Shown one piece after another: positions 1 to 8,286 of a stretch of DNA of 64,000 nucleotides. The stretch covers positions 6,909,501-6,973,500 of the forward strand of contig NZ_CP031455.1 in the NCBI RefSeq assembly GCF_003391135.1. Direction: 5' to 3'. The notes beneath the pieces were generated by a model, which was given only the letters and a program-made list of their open reading frames with translations, did no database searches and had not been told where the DNA came from. A program made the translations under genes and the position numbers. Within the stretch, counting starts at the first letter, position 1, and each line of letters begins with the position of its first letter. Origin of the DNA: Streptoverticillium olivoreticuli subsp. olivoreticuli (GTDB taxonomy: Bacteria; Actinomycetota; Actinomycetes; Streptomycetales; Streptomycetaceae).

Positions 1-500
1 TCGTACGGCACCTGCCGCACCACCTCGTCGAGGCGTTCCGCTCCACCATGGAGGAGGTCGGGGACTCCGACCTGATCCTGCACGTGGTGGACGGCTCGCA
101 CCCGGCGCCGGAGGAGCAGCTGGCCGCCGTGCGCGAGGTGATCCGCGAGGTCGGCGCGGTCGACGTGCCGGAGATCGTCGTGATCAACAAGGCGGACGCG
201 GCCGACCCGCTCGTGCTCCAGCGCCTGCTGCGCATCGAGAAGCACTCCCTGGCCGTCTCCGCGCGCACCGGTGAGGGCATCGAGGAGCTGCTCCAGCTGA
301 TCGACACCGAGCTGCCCCGGCCCGCCGTCGAGATCGAGGCGCTCGTGCCGTACACGCAGGGCTCCCTCGTCGCACGGACGCACGCCGACGGCGAGGTGAT
401 CTCCGAGGAGCACACCCCGGAGGGCACGCTCCTCAAGGCGCGGGTCCATGAGGAGCTGGCCGCGGAGCTCCAGCGCTATGTCCCGGCGGCCCGCGGCTGA
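1..500 (+). CDS. hflX: GTPase HflX, C-terminal part (5' end outside window)
   Basis: The frame is open from base 3 to a TGA at 498-500, giving the last ~165 residues. It reads through the G3-like DLILHVVDGSHP segment and the G4 motif NKAD (about 61-64 nt before base 250), then a G5-like SARTGEGIEELL, ending in the C-terminal domain typical of HflX. HflX is a ribosome-associated GTPase of the Obg-HflX superfamily that acts on 50S/70S ribosomes under stress. The N-terminal domain and Walker A lie upstream of the window. A strong hairpin follows at 524-560. Confidence 0.93.
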   Translation, partial: VRHLPHHLVEAFRSTMEEVGDSDLILHVVDGSHPAPEEQLAAVREVIREVGAVDVPEIVVINKADAADPLVLQRLLRIEKHSLAVSARTGEGIEELLQLIDTELPRPAVEIEALVPYTQGSLVARTHADGEVISEEHTPEGTLLKARVHEELAAELQRYVPAARG

Positions 501-523
501 CCGGCTGCCGCGCGCGTACGAAA

Positions 524-560
524 CCCGAAGGCCCGCCCCGTCCGGGGGCGGGCCTTCGGG
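524..560. terminator. Bidirectional hairpin between hflX and the convergent protease gene
   Basis: The 16-bp arms CCCGAAGGCCCGCCCC (524-539) and GGGGCGGGCCTTCGGG (545-560) pair perfectly around a 5-nt loop. It lies between the hflX stop at 500 and the stop of the minus-strand gene at 571, so it can serve both convergent genes. Confidence 0.85.
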
Positions 561-570
561 CTTTCACCGC

Positions 571-1758
571 TTACTGGTTGGCGAACTTCCGGCTGATGCC
601 GTCATAGACGCCCTTGGCCTCCGGGCCCAGGTGCGGACCCGCGAGCCAGGTGCTGTTGGCCGGGCCGATGGAGGTGTTGGAGACCAGCACCACCTTGCCG
701 TCGCGCTGGGCGAACCAGCCGCCGCCCGACGAACCACCGGTCATGGTGCAGCCGATGCGGTACATGGTCGGCTGCGACGGCTCGATCGTCAGCCGGCTCG
801 GCTTGTCGATGCAGTCGTACATCTTCTGCCCGTCGAAGGGCGGCGCGGCCGGGTAGCCCCAAGCGCCCATCGACTGGATGGACTTCACCTGCGGGGCGTC
901 GAAGTCGACCGTGAGGGCGTTGCCGACGGTCTCTTCGAGAGACTTGCCGGAAGTGGCCTCCGGCTTCACGTGCAGCACGGAGAAGTCATAGGGAGCACCG
1001 GCGCCACCGGTCTCGGCACCCTGCGTGATCCACTGCGAGGACGTCTGCGCCCAGTCCGCCCACCACACGCCGTACGGAGCGACGTCCTGCACCGGCGCCG
1101 TGTTGACCTGTGTGCCCGGCAGGCCCTTGTCGTTGTAGGACGGCACGAAGGCGATGTTGCGGTACCAGCCGCCGCTCTTGCCGGCGTGCACGCAGTGGCC
1201 CGCGGTCCACACCATGTTGGACTTGCCCGGGTGTGCCGGGTCCTTGACGACCGTCGCCGAGCAGACCATGTGGCCCTCGGGGCTGTCGAAGAAGACCTTG
1301 CCGACCGGGGCGGCGTTGTTGTGGTACGGCAGGCCGACCGACTTGGCCGTGACCGGCTGCGGCTCGGGGTCGGTGACACCCTGGTCGCCGGAAGCGCCCG
1401 GAGCGGTGCCCGGAGCGCCCTTGCTCGACAGCGTCTTGTCGCTGGAGCGGGCGTCCTTCATGGTGTCGGGCTTCCAGTGGCCCTTGATGATGGGGTTGAT
1501 GAAGTCACGGGCCTCGCGGAGCCACTGGTCCTTGTCCCAGTTCTTCCAGGCGCCGTTCTTCCACTTGTCCAGGTCCTTGAGGGACGAGGGCAGGTTCTTG
1601 GGCAGCTGGAGGCCGTCGTCACCCGTCTGGGTGGCCGAGGCGCTGGGCTTGTCGCTACCGGACGCCTTGTCCTCGGAAGGGCCGCACGCGGTGGCTGTCA
1701 GGGCCAGCGCGGCGGTCAGAGCGGCCGCTGCCAGCGCGGGCCGGCGGATGGATGGCAT
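571..1758 (-). CDS. Secreted trypsin-like (S1/V8-type) serine peptidase lipoprotein
   Basis: This 395-residue protein starts with a lipoprotein signal: two Arg, a hydrophobic run and the lipobox LTATAC with Cys25 as the predicted lipidated residue. A low-complexity Ser/Lys/Asp linker follows. The chymotrypsin-fold triad is visible as His in TAGHC, a likely Asp in YDFSVL and Ser in GGSSGGG. It should be anchored outside the membrane. The family is close to glutamyl-endopeptidase/V8-like proteases, but substrate specificity cannot be read. A purine-rich GGGGGAA lies about 10 nt before the ATG. The gene is divergent from the aminotransferase operon and convergent with hflX. Confidence 0.85.
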   Translation of the reverse strand: MPSIRRPALAAAALTAALALTATACGPSEDKASGSDKPSASATQTGDDGLQLPKNLPSSLKDLDKWKNGAWKNWDKDQWLREARDFINPIIKGHWKPDTMKDARSSDKTLSSKGAPGTAPGASGDQGVTDPEPQPVTAKSVGLPYHNNAAPVGKVFFDSPEGHMVCSATVVKDPAHPGKSNMVWTAGHCVHAGKSGGWYRNIAFVPSYNDKGLPGTQVNTAPVQDVAPYGVWWADWAQTSSQWITQGAETGGAGAPYDFSVLHVKPEATSGKSLEETVGNALTVDFDAPQVKSIQSMGAWGYPAAPPFDGQKMYDCIDKPSRLTIEPSQPTMYRIGCTMTGGSSGGGWFAQRDGKVVLVSNTSIGPANSTWLAGPHLGPEAKGVYDGISRKFANQ

Positions 1759-1844
1759 GGAGTGGGTTCCCCCTGAGTCGATCTCTTGGCGCAGCGGTGC
1801 CCGCGCAGTGCGCGCCCGCCTATGAACTTGTCATGTACCGCCCC

Positions 1845-1866
1845 AGTGGGGTGGCAGGACCCCACT
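1845..1866. promoter_or_regulatory. Inverted repeat in the protease/aminotransferase divergent region
   Basis: AGTGGGGT (1845-1852) and ACCCCACT (1859-1866) are perfect 8-bp arms around a 6-bp spacer, in the 256-bp region between the divergent start codons at 1758 and 2015. Position and symmetry suggest an operator or an RNA hairpin in the protease leader. The cognate factor is unknown. No iron box (TTAGGTTAGGCTAACCTAA-like) was found in this region. Confidence 0.45.
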
Positions 1867-2014
1867 ATGCCGGTGCGGTGGGAGACGGGCGAGAGCGGGT
1901 CCCCGGTTCCGGCCCCAAGCTTCTTGACGGTCGGCCGTGTTCCGCCGCTCGCGGCGTCGTTGGTACGTACGGGGGAGAGCCGACCGGAGTTCAGCACCAG
2001 GAGGTCCCAGAGCT

Positions 2015-3259
2015 GTGACCTTGACCCAGCTGCCGCCGACCGCGTCACCGTCGGGGACCCGTGACGGCATCCTCAGGCGGCAGTCGGCCCGGGAGACGGC
2101 GGCCCGTACCTACGCCCGCTCGCTGCCGGTCGTGCCGGTGCGCGCGCGGGGGCTGACGGTCGAGGGCGCCGACGGGCGGCGCTATCTCGACTGCGCCTCG
2201 GGGGCGGGCTCGCTGGCGCTCGGTCACAATCACCCGGTCGTGCTCGAAGCGATCCGCGCCGTGCTTGACTCGGGCGCCCCGCTGCACGCGCCGGACCTCG
2301 CCACACCCGTACGGGAAGCCTTCACCGGCGAGCTGTTCGCCACGCTGCCCCGCGGGCTGGCCGACGCGGCGCGGATCCGGTTCTGCGGTCCGACGGGCGC
2401 CGACGCGCTGCGGGCCGCCTCCGCGCTCCTGCGGGCCGCGACGGGCCGCACGGAGCTGCTCACCCTTTCCGGGGCACCCGCCGAGACCTCTCTCGCCCTC
2501 TCCGGCCCGTCCGATGCGTTCCTCGCCACCCTGGGGAGCGGAGGGCGCGCACCGGCCGGCGTGGTCGTCGAACCCGTGGCGGGCGAGGGCGCCGTGCTCC
2601 CCGCGCCGGACGGTCTGCTGCGGCGGGCGCGCGACGTCACCGCCGCCCGCGCGATCCCCCTCGTCGTGGACGAGGCGGCGACCGGCGTGGGCCGCACCGG
2701 CGCCTTCTGGGCGGTCGAGCACAGCGGGATCGTGCCCGACGTGATGGTGCTGTCCCACGCGATCGGCGGCAGCCTCCCGCTCGCCGCCGTCGTCCACCGC
2801 GCCGACCTCGGCGCATGGCCGCCGGACGACCGCGCGGACGCCTGCCGGGGCAACCAACTGGCCATGGCGGCGGGCACGGCGACCCTGCGATTCGTACGGG
2901 AGAACCACCTCGCCGGGCGCGCGGCGGCGCTCGGCGCGCACATGCTCCGGCGGCTGCGGGCGGCGGCCCACGGTTGCGTCGGCGAGGTGCGGGGGCTGGG
3001 GCTCATGATCGGCATCGAATGCGCGCCCGGCCCGGCCGCCGCCGTGCGGCGCGAGTGCCTGCGCCGAGGGCTCATCGTCGAACTCGGCGGCCCGCACTCC
3101 TCCGTCGTACGCCTCCTGCCTCCCCTCACGATCACCGACGAGCAGACGGAAGCCGTCCTCGACCGCCTGGCGGACGCCCTCGCCGCGGTCGACCGGACCC
3201 ACCGCCGCGCACCCACCCCGAGCATGCCGAAGGAGGCAGGTGTCGCGTCCCCGGCCTGA
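2015..3259 (+). CDS. Class III aminotransferase-like protein (diaminobutyrate aminotransferase family) lacking the PLP lysine
   Basis: This 414-residue protein starts at GTG 2015, with a near-ideal AGGAGGT at 1999-2005. The fold is that of diaminobutyrate-2-oxoglutarate aminotransferases: GPTGADA (125-131), the PLP-ring Asp in VVDE (Asp219), TGVGRTG, and RGNQLAMAAG. Two active-site elements are abnormal. The Schiff-base lysine position (family LSKAIGG) is His248 (LSHAIGG, CAC codon at 2756-2758), and the aromatic YHG-type segment expected after TGRT is replaced by a short unrelated stretch (about 146-180). The gene leads an operon with an IucA/IucC synthetase and a GNAT. It may be a pseudoenzyme or have a non-transaminase role, but the surrounding frame is intact. 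Confidence 0.85.
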   Translation: MTLTQLPPTASPSGTRDGILRRQSARETAARTYARSLPVVPVRARGLTVEGADGRRYLDCASGAGSLALGHNHPVVLEAIRAVLDSGAPLHAPDLATPVREAFTGELFATLPRGLADAARIRFCGPTGADALRAASALLRAATGRTELLTLSGAPAETSLALSGPSDAFLATLGSGGRAPAGVVVEPVAGEGAVLPAPDGLLRRARDVTAARAIPLVVDEAATGVGRTGAFWAVEHSGIVPDVMVLSHAIGGSLPLAAVVHRADLGAWPPDDRADACRGNQLAMAAGTATLRFVRENHLAGRAAALGAHMLRRLRAAAHGCVGEVRGLGLMIGIECAPGPAAAVRRECLRRGLIVELGGPHSSVVRLLPPLTITDEQTEAVLDRLADALAAVDRTHRRAPTPSMPKEAGVASPA

Positions 3260-3286
3260 CTCCGGGGCACGCGTGCCGCACACCGC

Positions 3287-5209
3287 ATGAACGCATCCAC
3301 CGGGACCGAGGCGCCCGCCGCCCACCGGGACCGTCAGCCGGCGGTCCAGCCCAAGGTGTCCGCGGTGCCGGGCCAGGGCACGGGCCCCGACCCGCGCACG
3401 CCGACCGCTCCCGACCCGCTGGAGCATCCCGACCCCAGGGCCGCCGCGGACGCCGCCGCCGTGGAGAACCTGCTGCGCTGCTGGGTCCGCGAGAACGACA
3501 TCGCCCGCCCGGACGGCGGCGCGCTGCGGCTGCCCCTCACCGCGAGCGGCACCGCCCTGCACGTCCCCCTGCGCCACTGGTCCGCCACCGGCTGGCACCG
3601 CTTCGGCCCGCCCGCGCTGGCGGACGGCCCGGCCGACGCCCCGCCCGTCGACGCCGTCACCCTGGCCGCCCTCCTCGGCCGGGAAGCCGAGCACCGGACC
3701 GCCCCCGCCGACCGCCCGCCCGCCGGTGGCGCCGCCGAACTCGTCGGCCGGGTCGCGGACTCGGCGCGCCGTACGGCGGAATTCCTCGCGGACCGGCGCG
3801 CCCGGCCCGCCGACCCGGACGGGGACGACCTCTTCCTCTACGCGGAACAGTCCCTGCTGCTCGGACACCCCTTCCACCCCGCGCCCAAGAGCCGCGAGGG
3901 CCTCTCCGAAGCCGAGTCCCGCCTCTACTCACCCGAGACGCGCGGCTCCTTCCCACTGCACTGGCTGGCCGTCCACCGCTCCCTGCTGGCCTCCGAATCG
4001 GCCTGGACCGAGCGGGGCAGGGCCGTCGACGCCGGCACGCTCGCCGCCCGGCTCGCCGGCCCCGGGCTGCGCCTGCCACCGGACACCGTGGCCCTGCCGG
4101 TCCACCCCTGGCAGGCACACGACCTGCGCAGCCGCCCGGCCGCCGTCGGCCTCCTCGAAGCCGGGCTGCTCCACGACCTCGGTGCGCACGGCGAGCCGTG
4201 GTACCCCACCTCGTCCGTACGCACCCTGCACCGCCCCGGCGCGCCCGCGATGCTGAAGCTCTCCCTGGGCCTGCGCATCACCAACTCGCGGCGGGAGAAC
4301 CTCCGCAAGGAGCTGCGGCGCGGCGTCGAGGTGCACCGGCTGCTGCGCAGCGGACTCGCCGAGCGGTGGCGCGCGGCGTGCGCGGGCGGCCTCGGCTTCG
4401 ACATCGTCCGCGACCCCGCCTGGCTCGCCGTCGACGCCCCGGACGGCACACCGCTGACCGGACTCGACGCCGTCGTCCGGCACAACCCCTTCGGCCCCGG
4501 GGACGACGCCGCGTGCCTCGCCGGGCTCCTCTCGCCGCGCCCCTGGCCGGGCACCGCGGGCCACCCGGGGCAGCCCGGCATGTCCTCCCGCGTCGCCGAC
4601 CTCGTGGCCCGGCTCGCGCTCCGCACCGGACGGCCCGCGGGGGCCGTCTCCGCGGAGTGGTTCCTGCGCTACCTGGAAGCGGTCGTACGGCCCGTGCTGT
4701 GGCTCGACGGCGAGGCGGGCATCGCGCTGGAGGCCCACCAGCAGAACACCCTGGTCCTCCTGGACCGCGACGGCTGGCCCGCCGGTGGCCGCTTCCGCGA
4801 CAACCAGGGCTACTACTTCCGCGAGTCCCACCGCGACGCGCTCGACAGCGGGCTCCCCGGGATCGGCGGGGAGAGCGACACCTTCGTCTCCGACGCGGTG
4901 GCCGACGAACGGTTCGCGTACTACCTCGGCATCAACAACGTCCTCGGTCTGATCGGCGCGTTCGGCGCGCAGCGGCTGGCGGACGAGAGGGTCCTGCTGG
5001 CCGCCTTCCGGCGCTTCCTCAAGGACGCGGCCTCCGGGCCGGGCACCGGCGGCTCGTCCCTGCCCGGCCACCTCCTCGCGTCGCCCACGCTCCGCTGCAA
5101 GGCCAACCTGCTGACCCGACTGCACGGCCTCGACGAGCTCGTCGGCCCGGTCGACACCCAGTCCGTCTATGTCACCATCGCCAACCCCCTTGTCACGTCG
5201 GCCGGATGA
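3287..5209 (+). CDS. IucA/IucC family siderophore synthetase (NIS synthetase)
   Basis: This 640-residue NRPS-independent siderophore synthetase should join a carboxylic acid (citrate or a derivative) to an amine or alcohol using ATP. Family motifs are intact: ENLLRCWVRE, HPFHPAPKSREG (from His194), LPVHPWQ, RTLHRPG, KLSLGLRITNSRREN, EAHQQN and RDNQGYYFRES. The first ~57 residues are Pro/Ala-rich and lie outside the conserved fold. The ATG at 3287 has no clear ribosome-binding site, so the start is less certain than the gene. It lies 27 nt after the aminotransferase and overlaps the possible upstream start of the GNAT. No decarboxylase or monooxygenase gene is nearby, so its amine substrate is unknown. 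Confidence 0.9.
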   Translation: MNASTGTEAPAAHRDRQPAVQPKVSAVPGQGTGPDPRTPTAPDPLEHPDPRAAADAAAVENLLRCWVRENDIARPDGGALRLPLTASGTALHVPLRHWSATGWHRFGPPALADGPADAPPVDAVTLAALLGREAEHRTAPADRPPAGGAAELVGRVADSARRTAEFLADRRARPADPDGDDLFLYAEQSLLLGHPFHPAPKSREGLSEAESRLYSPETRGSFPLHWLAVHRSLLASESAWTERGRAVDAGTLAARLAGPGLRLPPDTVALPVHPWQAHDLRSRPAAVGLLEAGLLHDLGAHGEPWYPTSSVRTLHRPGAPAMLKLSLGLRITNSRRENLRKELRRGVEVHRLLRSGLAERWRAACAGGLGFDIVRDPAWLAVDAPDGTPLTGLDAVVRHNPFGPGDDAACLAGLLSPRPWPGTAGHPGQPGMSSRVADLVARLALRTGRPAGAVSAEWFLRYLEAVVRPVLWLDGEAGIALEAHQQNTLVLLDRDGWPAGGRFRDNQGYYFRESHRDALDSGLPGIGGESDTFVSDAVADERFAYYLGINNVLGLIGAFGAQRLADERVLLAAFRRFLKDAASGPGTGGSSLPGHLLASPTLRCKANLLTRLHGLDELVGPVDTQSVYVTIANPLVTSAG

Positions 5210-5295
5210 CCGGCGGGAGCCCGGACGGGACACATCCGGTTGAGGGCGACGGACGTCCCGCGAGGCCGGGGGCCGGCCGAGAGGAGAGTGCCGTC

Positions 5296-6009
5296 GTGCC
5301 GCCCACCGACCCGAGCGCCGGTTCCAGCACCGACGACACCCTTGACCTGAAGTTGTCCGAGGAACTCGTCGAGCTCATCGCCCACGAACAGCCGGAGCCG
5401 CACGCGGAGGGCGCCACCGCGCACCGGCGCGGCGCGGCCGACCTCCTCGACTCCCTCGCGGACTGGGGCCCGGTCGACACCCCCATGGGCGCCTTCCGGC
5501 TCGTACCCGTCCGCGTCGAACGCGACCTGCGGACCGTCACCCACTGGATGAACGACCCGGCCGTCGCGGCCTTCTGGGAGCTCGACGGGCCCGAGACCGT
5601 CGCCGAGGCCCACCTCCGCGCCCAGCTCGACGGCGACGGCCGCAGCGTCCCCTGCCTGGGAGTGCTCGCCGGTGTGCCGATGAGCTACTGGGAGGTGTAC
5701 CGCGCCGACCTCGACCCCATCGCCCGCCACTACCCGGCACGGCCGCACGACACCGGACTCCACCTCCTCATCGGCAAGGTCGCCTACCGCGGCCGCGGCA
5801 TCGGCACCCACCTGCTGCGCACCGTCGCCGACCTCGTCCTGGACCGCCGCCCCTCCTGCGGCCGGGTCGTCGCCGAACCCGATCTCCGCAATGTGCCTTC
5901 CGTCTCGGCGTTCCTCAGTGCGGGCTTCCGGCTGTCCGCGGAGATCGCCCTGCCGGACAAGCGCGCGGCCCTGATGATCCGCGACCGCGCCCTGCGCCGG
6001 GTCCTCTGA
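5296..6009 (+). CDS. GNAT acetyltransferase of the IucB/AlcB/MbtK siderophore type
   Basis: The protein is 237 residues from GTG 5296, which has GAGGAGAG at 5281-5288 as its ribosome-binding site. An in-frame ATG at 5206 overlaps the synthetase stop as ATGA and would add 30 low-complexity residues. The body reads as a hydroxylysine/siderophore-type N-acyltransferase, with WMNDPAVAAFWEL, HLLIGKVAYRGRGIG (acetyl-CoA pyrophosphate loop) and a C-terminal NVPSVSAFLSAGF. The family acylates amines or N-hydroxyamines using acyl-CoA during siderophore assembly. Operon position supports the same pathway as the synthetase. The acyl donor cannot be read from the sequence. Confidence 0.85.
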   Translation: MPPTDPSAGSSTDDTLDLKLSEELVELIAHEQPEPHAEGATAHRRGAADLLDSLADWGPVDTPMGAFRLVPVRVERDLRTVTHWMNDPAVAAFWELDGPETVAEAHLRAQLDGDGRSVPCLGVLAGVPMSYWEVYRADLDPIARHYPARPHDTGLHLLIGKVAYRGRGIGTHLLRTVADLVLDRRPSCGRVVAEPDLRNVPSVSAFLSAGFRLSAEIALPDKRAALMIRDRALRRVL

Positions 6010-6184
6010 CCTCCCGCTACTCCGACTGCCCGCACGGGCCAACTCGGCGGCCGGCCGCGCCCGTACGGGCCGGGGTACGTACGGGCGGCATCCCGGATAT
6101 CACGGACGCCGTCCGACCGTGCCCCACCGGACCCGATCCGCTGCACATTTCCATGATCGGGCAAGAGTTGTCAGTGCCTCCCTT

Positions 6185-6190
6185 TAGGCT
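6185..6190 (+). promoter_or_regulatory. Candidate -10 box for the DinG-type helicase
   Basis: TAGGCT lies 9 nt before the ATG at 6200, and there is no purine-rich ribosome-binding site between them. This suggests a leaderless or nearly leaderless transcript. No convincing -35 was found at standard spacing. Confidence 0.4.
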
Positions 6191-6199
6191 GGACGCGCT

Positions 6200-8194
6200 A
6201 TGACTGCCTCCTCCTCGCCCTCCCTCGCCGATCTGCTGCACGCCGCCGTCACCGCCGTCGGCGGCACCGAGCGGCCCGGTCAGGTCACCATGGCCGAAGC
6301 CGTCGCCGAAGCGGTCGACGACAATTCCCACCTGCTGGTGCAGGCCGGCACCGGCACCGGAAAGTCCCTCGGCTATCTGGTCCCGGCCCTGGCCCACGGC
6401 GAGCGCGTCGTCGTGGCGACCGCCACGCTCGCGCTCCAGCGCCAGCTCGTGGAGCGCGACCTGCCGCGCACGGTCGACGCCCTCCAGCCGCTGCTGCGCC
6501 GCCGCCCGCAGTTCGCCATGCTCAAGGGCCGGTCGAACTACCTGTGCCTGCACCGGCTGCACGAGGGCGCGCCGCAGGAGGAGGAGCAGGCCCTGTTCGA
6601 CACGGTCGAGCCCGTGGCCCCGACGGCGGCCGCCCCGAGCAGCAAGCTCGGCAAGGACCTGCTGCGCCTGCGCGACTGGTCCGACGAGACGGAGACGGGC
6701 GACCGCGACGACCTCACGCCCGGTGTCTCCGACCGCGCGTGGTCCCAGGTCTCCGTGACCTCCCGCGAGTGCCTGTCGGCCTCCAAGTGCGCGTACGGCG
6801 CCGAGTGCTTCGCCGAGGCCGCCCGGGAGCGGGCCAAGCTCGCCGATGTCGTGGTCACCAACCACGCCCTGCTGGCGATCGACGCGATCGAGGGCGCCCC
6901 GGTGCTGCCCAGTCATGAGGTGCTGATCGTCGACGAGGCCCATGAGCTGGTCTCCCGGGTCACCGGCGTGGCCACCGGCGAGCTCTCGCCGGGCCAGGTC
7001 AACCGCGCCGTGCGCCGGGCCGCCAAGCTCGTGGACGAGAAGGCCGCGGACGCGCTCCAGACCGCCTCCGAGACCTTCGAGCGTCTGATGGAGCTCGCGC
7101 TTCCGGGCCGTCTGGAGGTCCTTCCGGAGGATCTGCAGTACGCGCTGACGGCGCTGCGCGACGCGTCCCGCACGGTGATCTCGGCCATCGGCAACACCCG
7201 CGACAAGTCCGTCCAGGACGAGGACGCCGTCCGCAAGCAGGCGCTGGCCGCGGTGGAGAGCATCCACACGGTGGCGGAGCGGATCGTCGAGGGCTCCGAG
7301 TACGACGTCGTCTGGTTCGCCGGTAACGACCGCTTCGGTGCCTCCCTGCGTGTCGCTCCGCTGTCGGTCTCCGGCCTGCTGCGGGAGAAGCTCTTCACCG
7401 AGCGTTCGGTGATCCTCACCTCGGCCACGCTCAAGCTCGGCGGGGACTTCAACGGGGTCGGCGCCTCCCTGGGGCTGGCCCCCGAAGGCACCGGGGGAGG
7501 GGACAGCCCGCAGTGGAAGGGCGTCGACGTGGGCTCGCCCTTCGACTACCCCAAGCAGGGGATCCTCTACGTGGCGCAGCACCTCTCCCAGCCCGGCAGG
7601 GAGGGCAGCCGCACGGACATGCTCGACGAGCTCGCGGAGCTGGTGGAGGCGGCCGGCGGCCGTACGCTCGGGCTGTTCTCCTCGATGCGGGCCGCGCAGG
7701 CGGCGGCGGAGGCACTGCGGGGGCGGCTCGACACGCCGATCCTGCTGCAGGGCGAGGACACGCTGGGCGAGCTCATCAGGGCCTTCGCGGACGACGCGCG
7801 GACGTGCCTGTTCGGCACGCTCTCCCTGTGGCAGGGGGTCGACGTGCCCGGGCCGAGCTGTCAGCTCGTCGTGATGGACCGGGTGCCCTTCCCGCGCCCC
7901 GACGACCCGCTGATGAGCGCCCGGCAGAAGGCCGTGGAGGAGGCGGGAGGCAACGGCTTCATGGCGGTCGCGGCCACGCACGCGGCACTGCTGATGGCAC
8001 AGGGTGCGGGCCGTCTCGTACGGGCCTCGGGCGACCGGGGGGTCGTCGCGGTGCTCGACCCGAGGCTGGCCAAGGCCCGCTACGGAAGCTTCCTGCGCGC
8101 CTCGATGCCGGACTTCTGGTACACGACGGACCGCAACCAGGTCCGCCGCTCCCTGGCGGCGATCGACGCGGCGGCCAAGGCGGAAGACCGGTAG
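6200..8194 (+). CDS. dinG: DinG-family ATP-dependent DNA helicase
   Basis: This 664-residue superfamily 2 XPD/DinG-type helicase has Walker A GTGTGKS near residue 50, a DEAH box (IVDEAHEL), four cysteines between the helicase motifs (YLCLH, SRECLSASKC, GAEC) in the position of an Fe-S cluster domain, and C-terminal motifs TSATL, FGTLSLWQGVD and QGAGRLVR. DinG-like enzymes unwind 5'-3', acting on R-loops, D-loops or G-quadruplexes. It is convergent with lexA. I see no SOS box in front of it, so SOS control is not evident here despite the family name. Confidence 0.9.
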   Translation: MTASSSPSLADLLHAAVTAVGGTERPGQVTMAEAVAEAVDDNSHLLVQAGTGTGKSLGYLVPALAHGERVVVATATLALQRQLVERDLPRTVDALQPLLRRRPQFAMLKGRSNYLCLHRLHEGAPQEEEQALFDTVEPVAPTAAAPSSKLGKDLLRLRDWSDETETGDRDDLTPGVSDRAWSQVSVTSRECLSASKCAYGAECFAEAARERAKLADVVVTNHALLAIDAIEGAPVLPSHEVLIVDEAHELVSRVTGVATGELSPGQVNRAVRRAAKLVDEKAADALQTASETFERLMELALPGRLEVLPEDLQYALTALRDASRTVISAIGNTRDKSVQDEDAVRKQALAAVESIHTVAERIVEGSEYDVVWFAGNDRFGASLRVAPLSVSGLLREKLFTERSVILTSATLKLGGDFNGVGASLGLAPEGTGGGDSPQWKGVDVGSPFDYPKQGILYVAQHLSQPGREGSRTDMLDELAELVEAAGGRTLGLFSSMRAAQAAAEALRGRLDTPILLQGEDTLGELIRAFADDARTCLFGTLSLWQGVDVPGPSCQLVVMDRVPFPRPDDPLMSARQKAVEEAGGNGFMAVAATHAALLMAQGAGRLVRASGDRGVVAVLDPRLAKARYGSFLRASMPDFWYTTDRNQVRRSLAAIDAAAKAEDR

Positions 8195-8202
8195 GGCACG
8201 GC

Positions 8203-8225
8203 GCCCCCGGACCGGCTCCGGGGGC
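8203..8225. terminator. Hairpin between dinG and lexA (first)
   Basis: GCCCCCGGA (8203-8211) pairs with TCCGGGGGC (8217-8225) around a 5-nt loop, 8 nt after the helicase stop at 8194. Confidence 0.75.
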
Positions 8226-8237
8226 GAGCGCAAAGGC

Positions 8238-8271
8238 GAGCCCCGGAACCGGCGCAGTGGTTCCGGGGCTC
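8238..8271. terminator. Hairpin between dinG and lexA (second)
   Basis: The perfect 13-bp arms GAGCCCCGGAACC (8238-8250) and GGTTCCGGGGCTC (8259-8271) enclose an 8-nt loop. It sits just beyond the lexA stop at 8287 and, with the preceding hairpin, separates two convergent genes. Confidence 0.8.
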
Positions 8272-8286
8272 GGTCGTGCGACGCCT

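Noticed and set aside
2815..5295. Long plus-strand open frame running through the aminotransferase and synthetase genes
   Set aside because: It is an Arg/Pro-rich shadow of the real frames; only its last part, after 5206/5296, reads as a GNAT protein.
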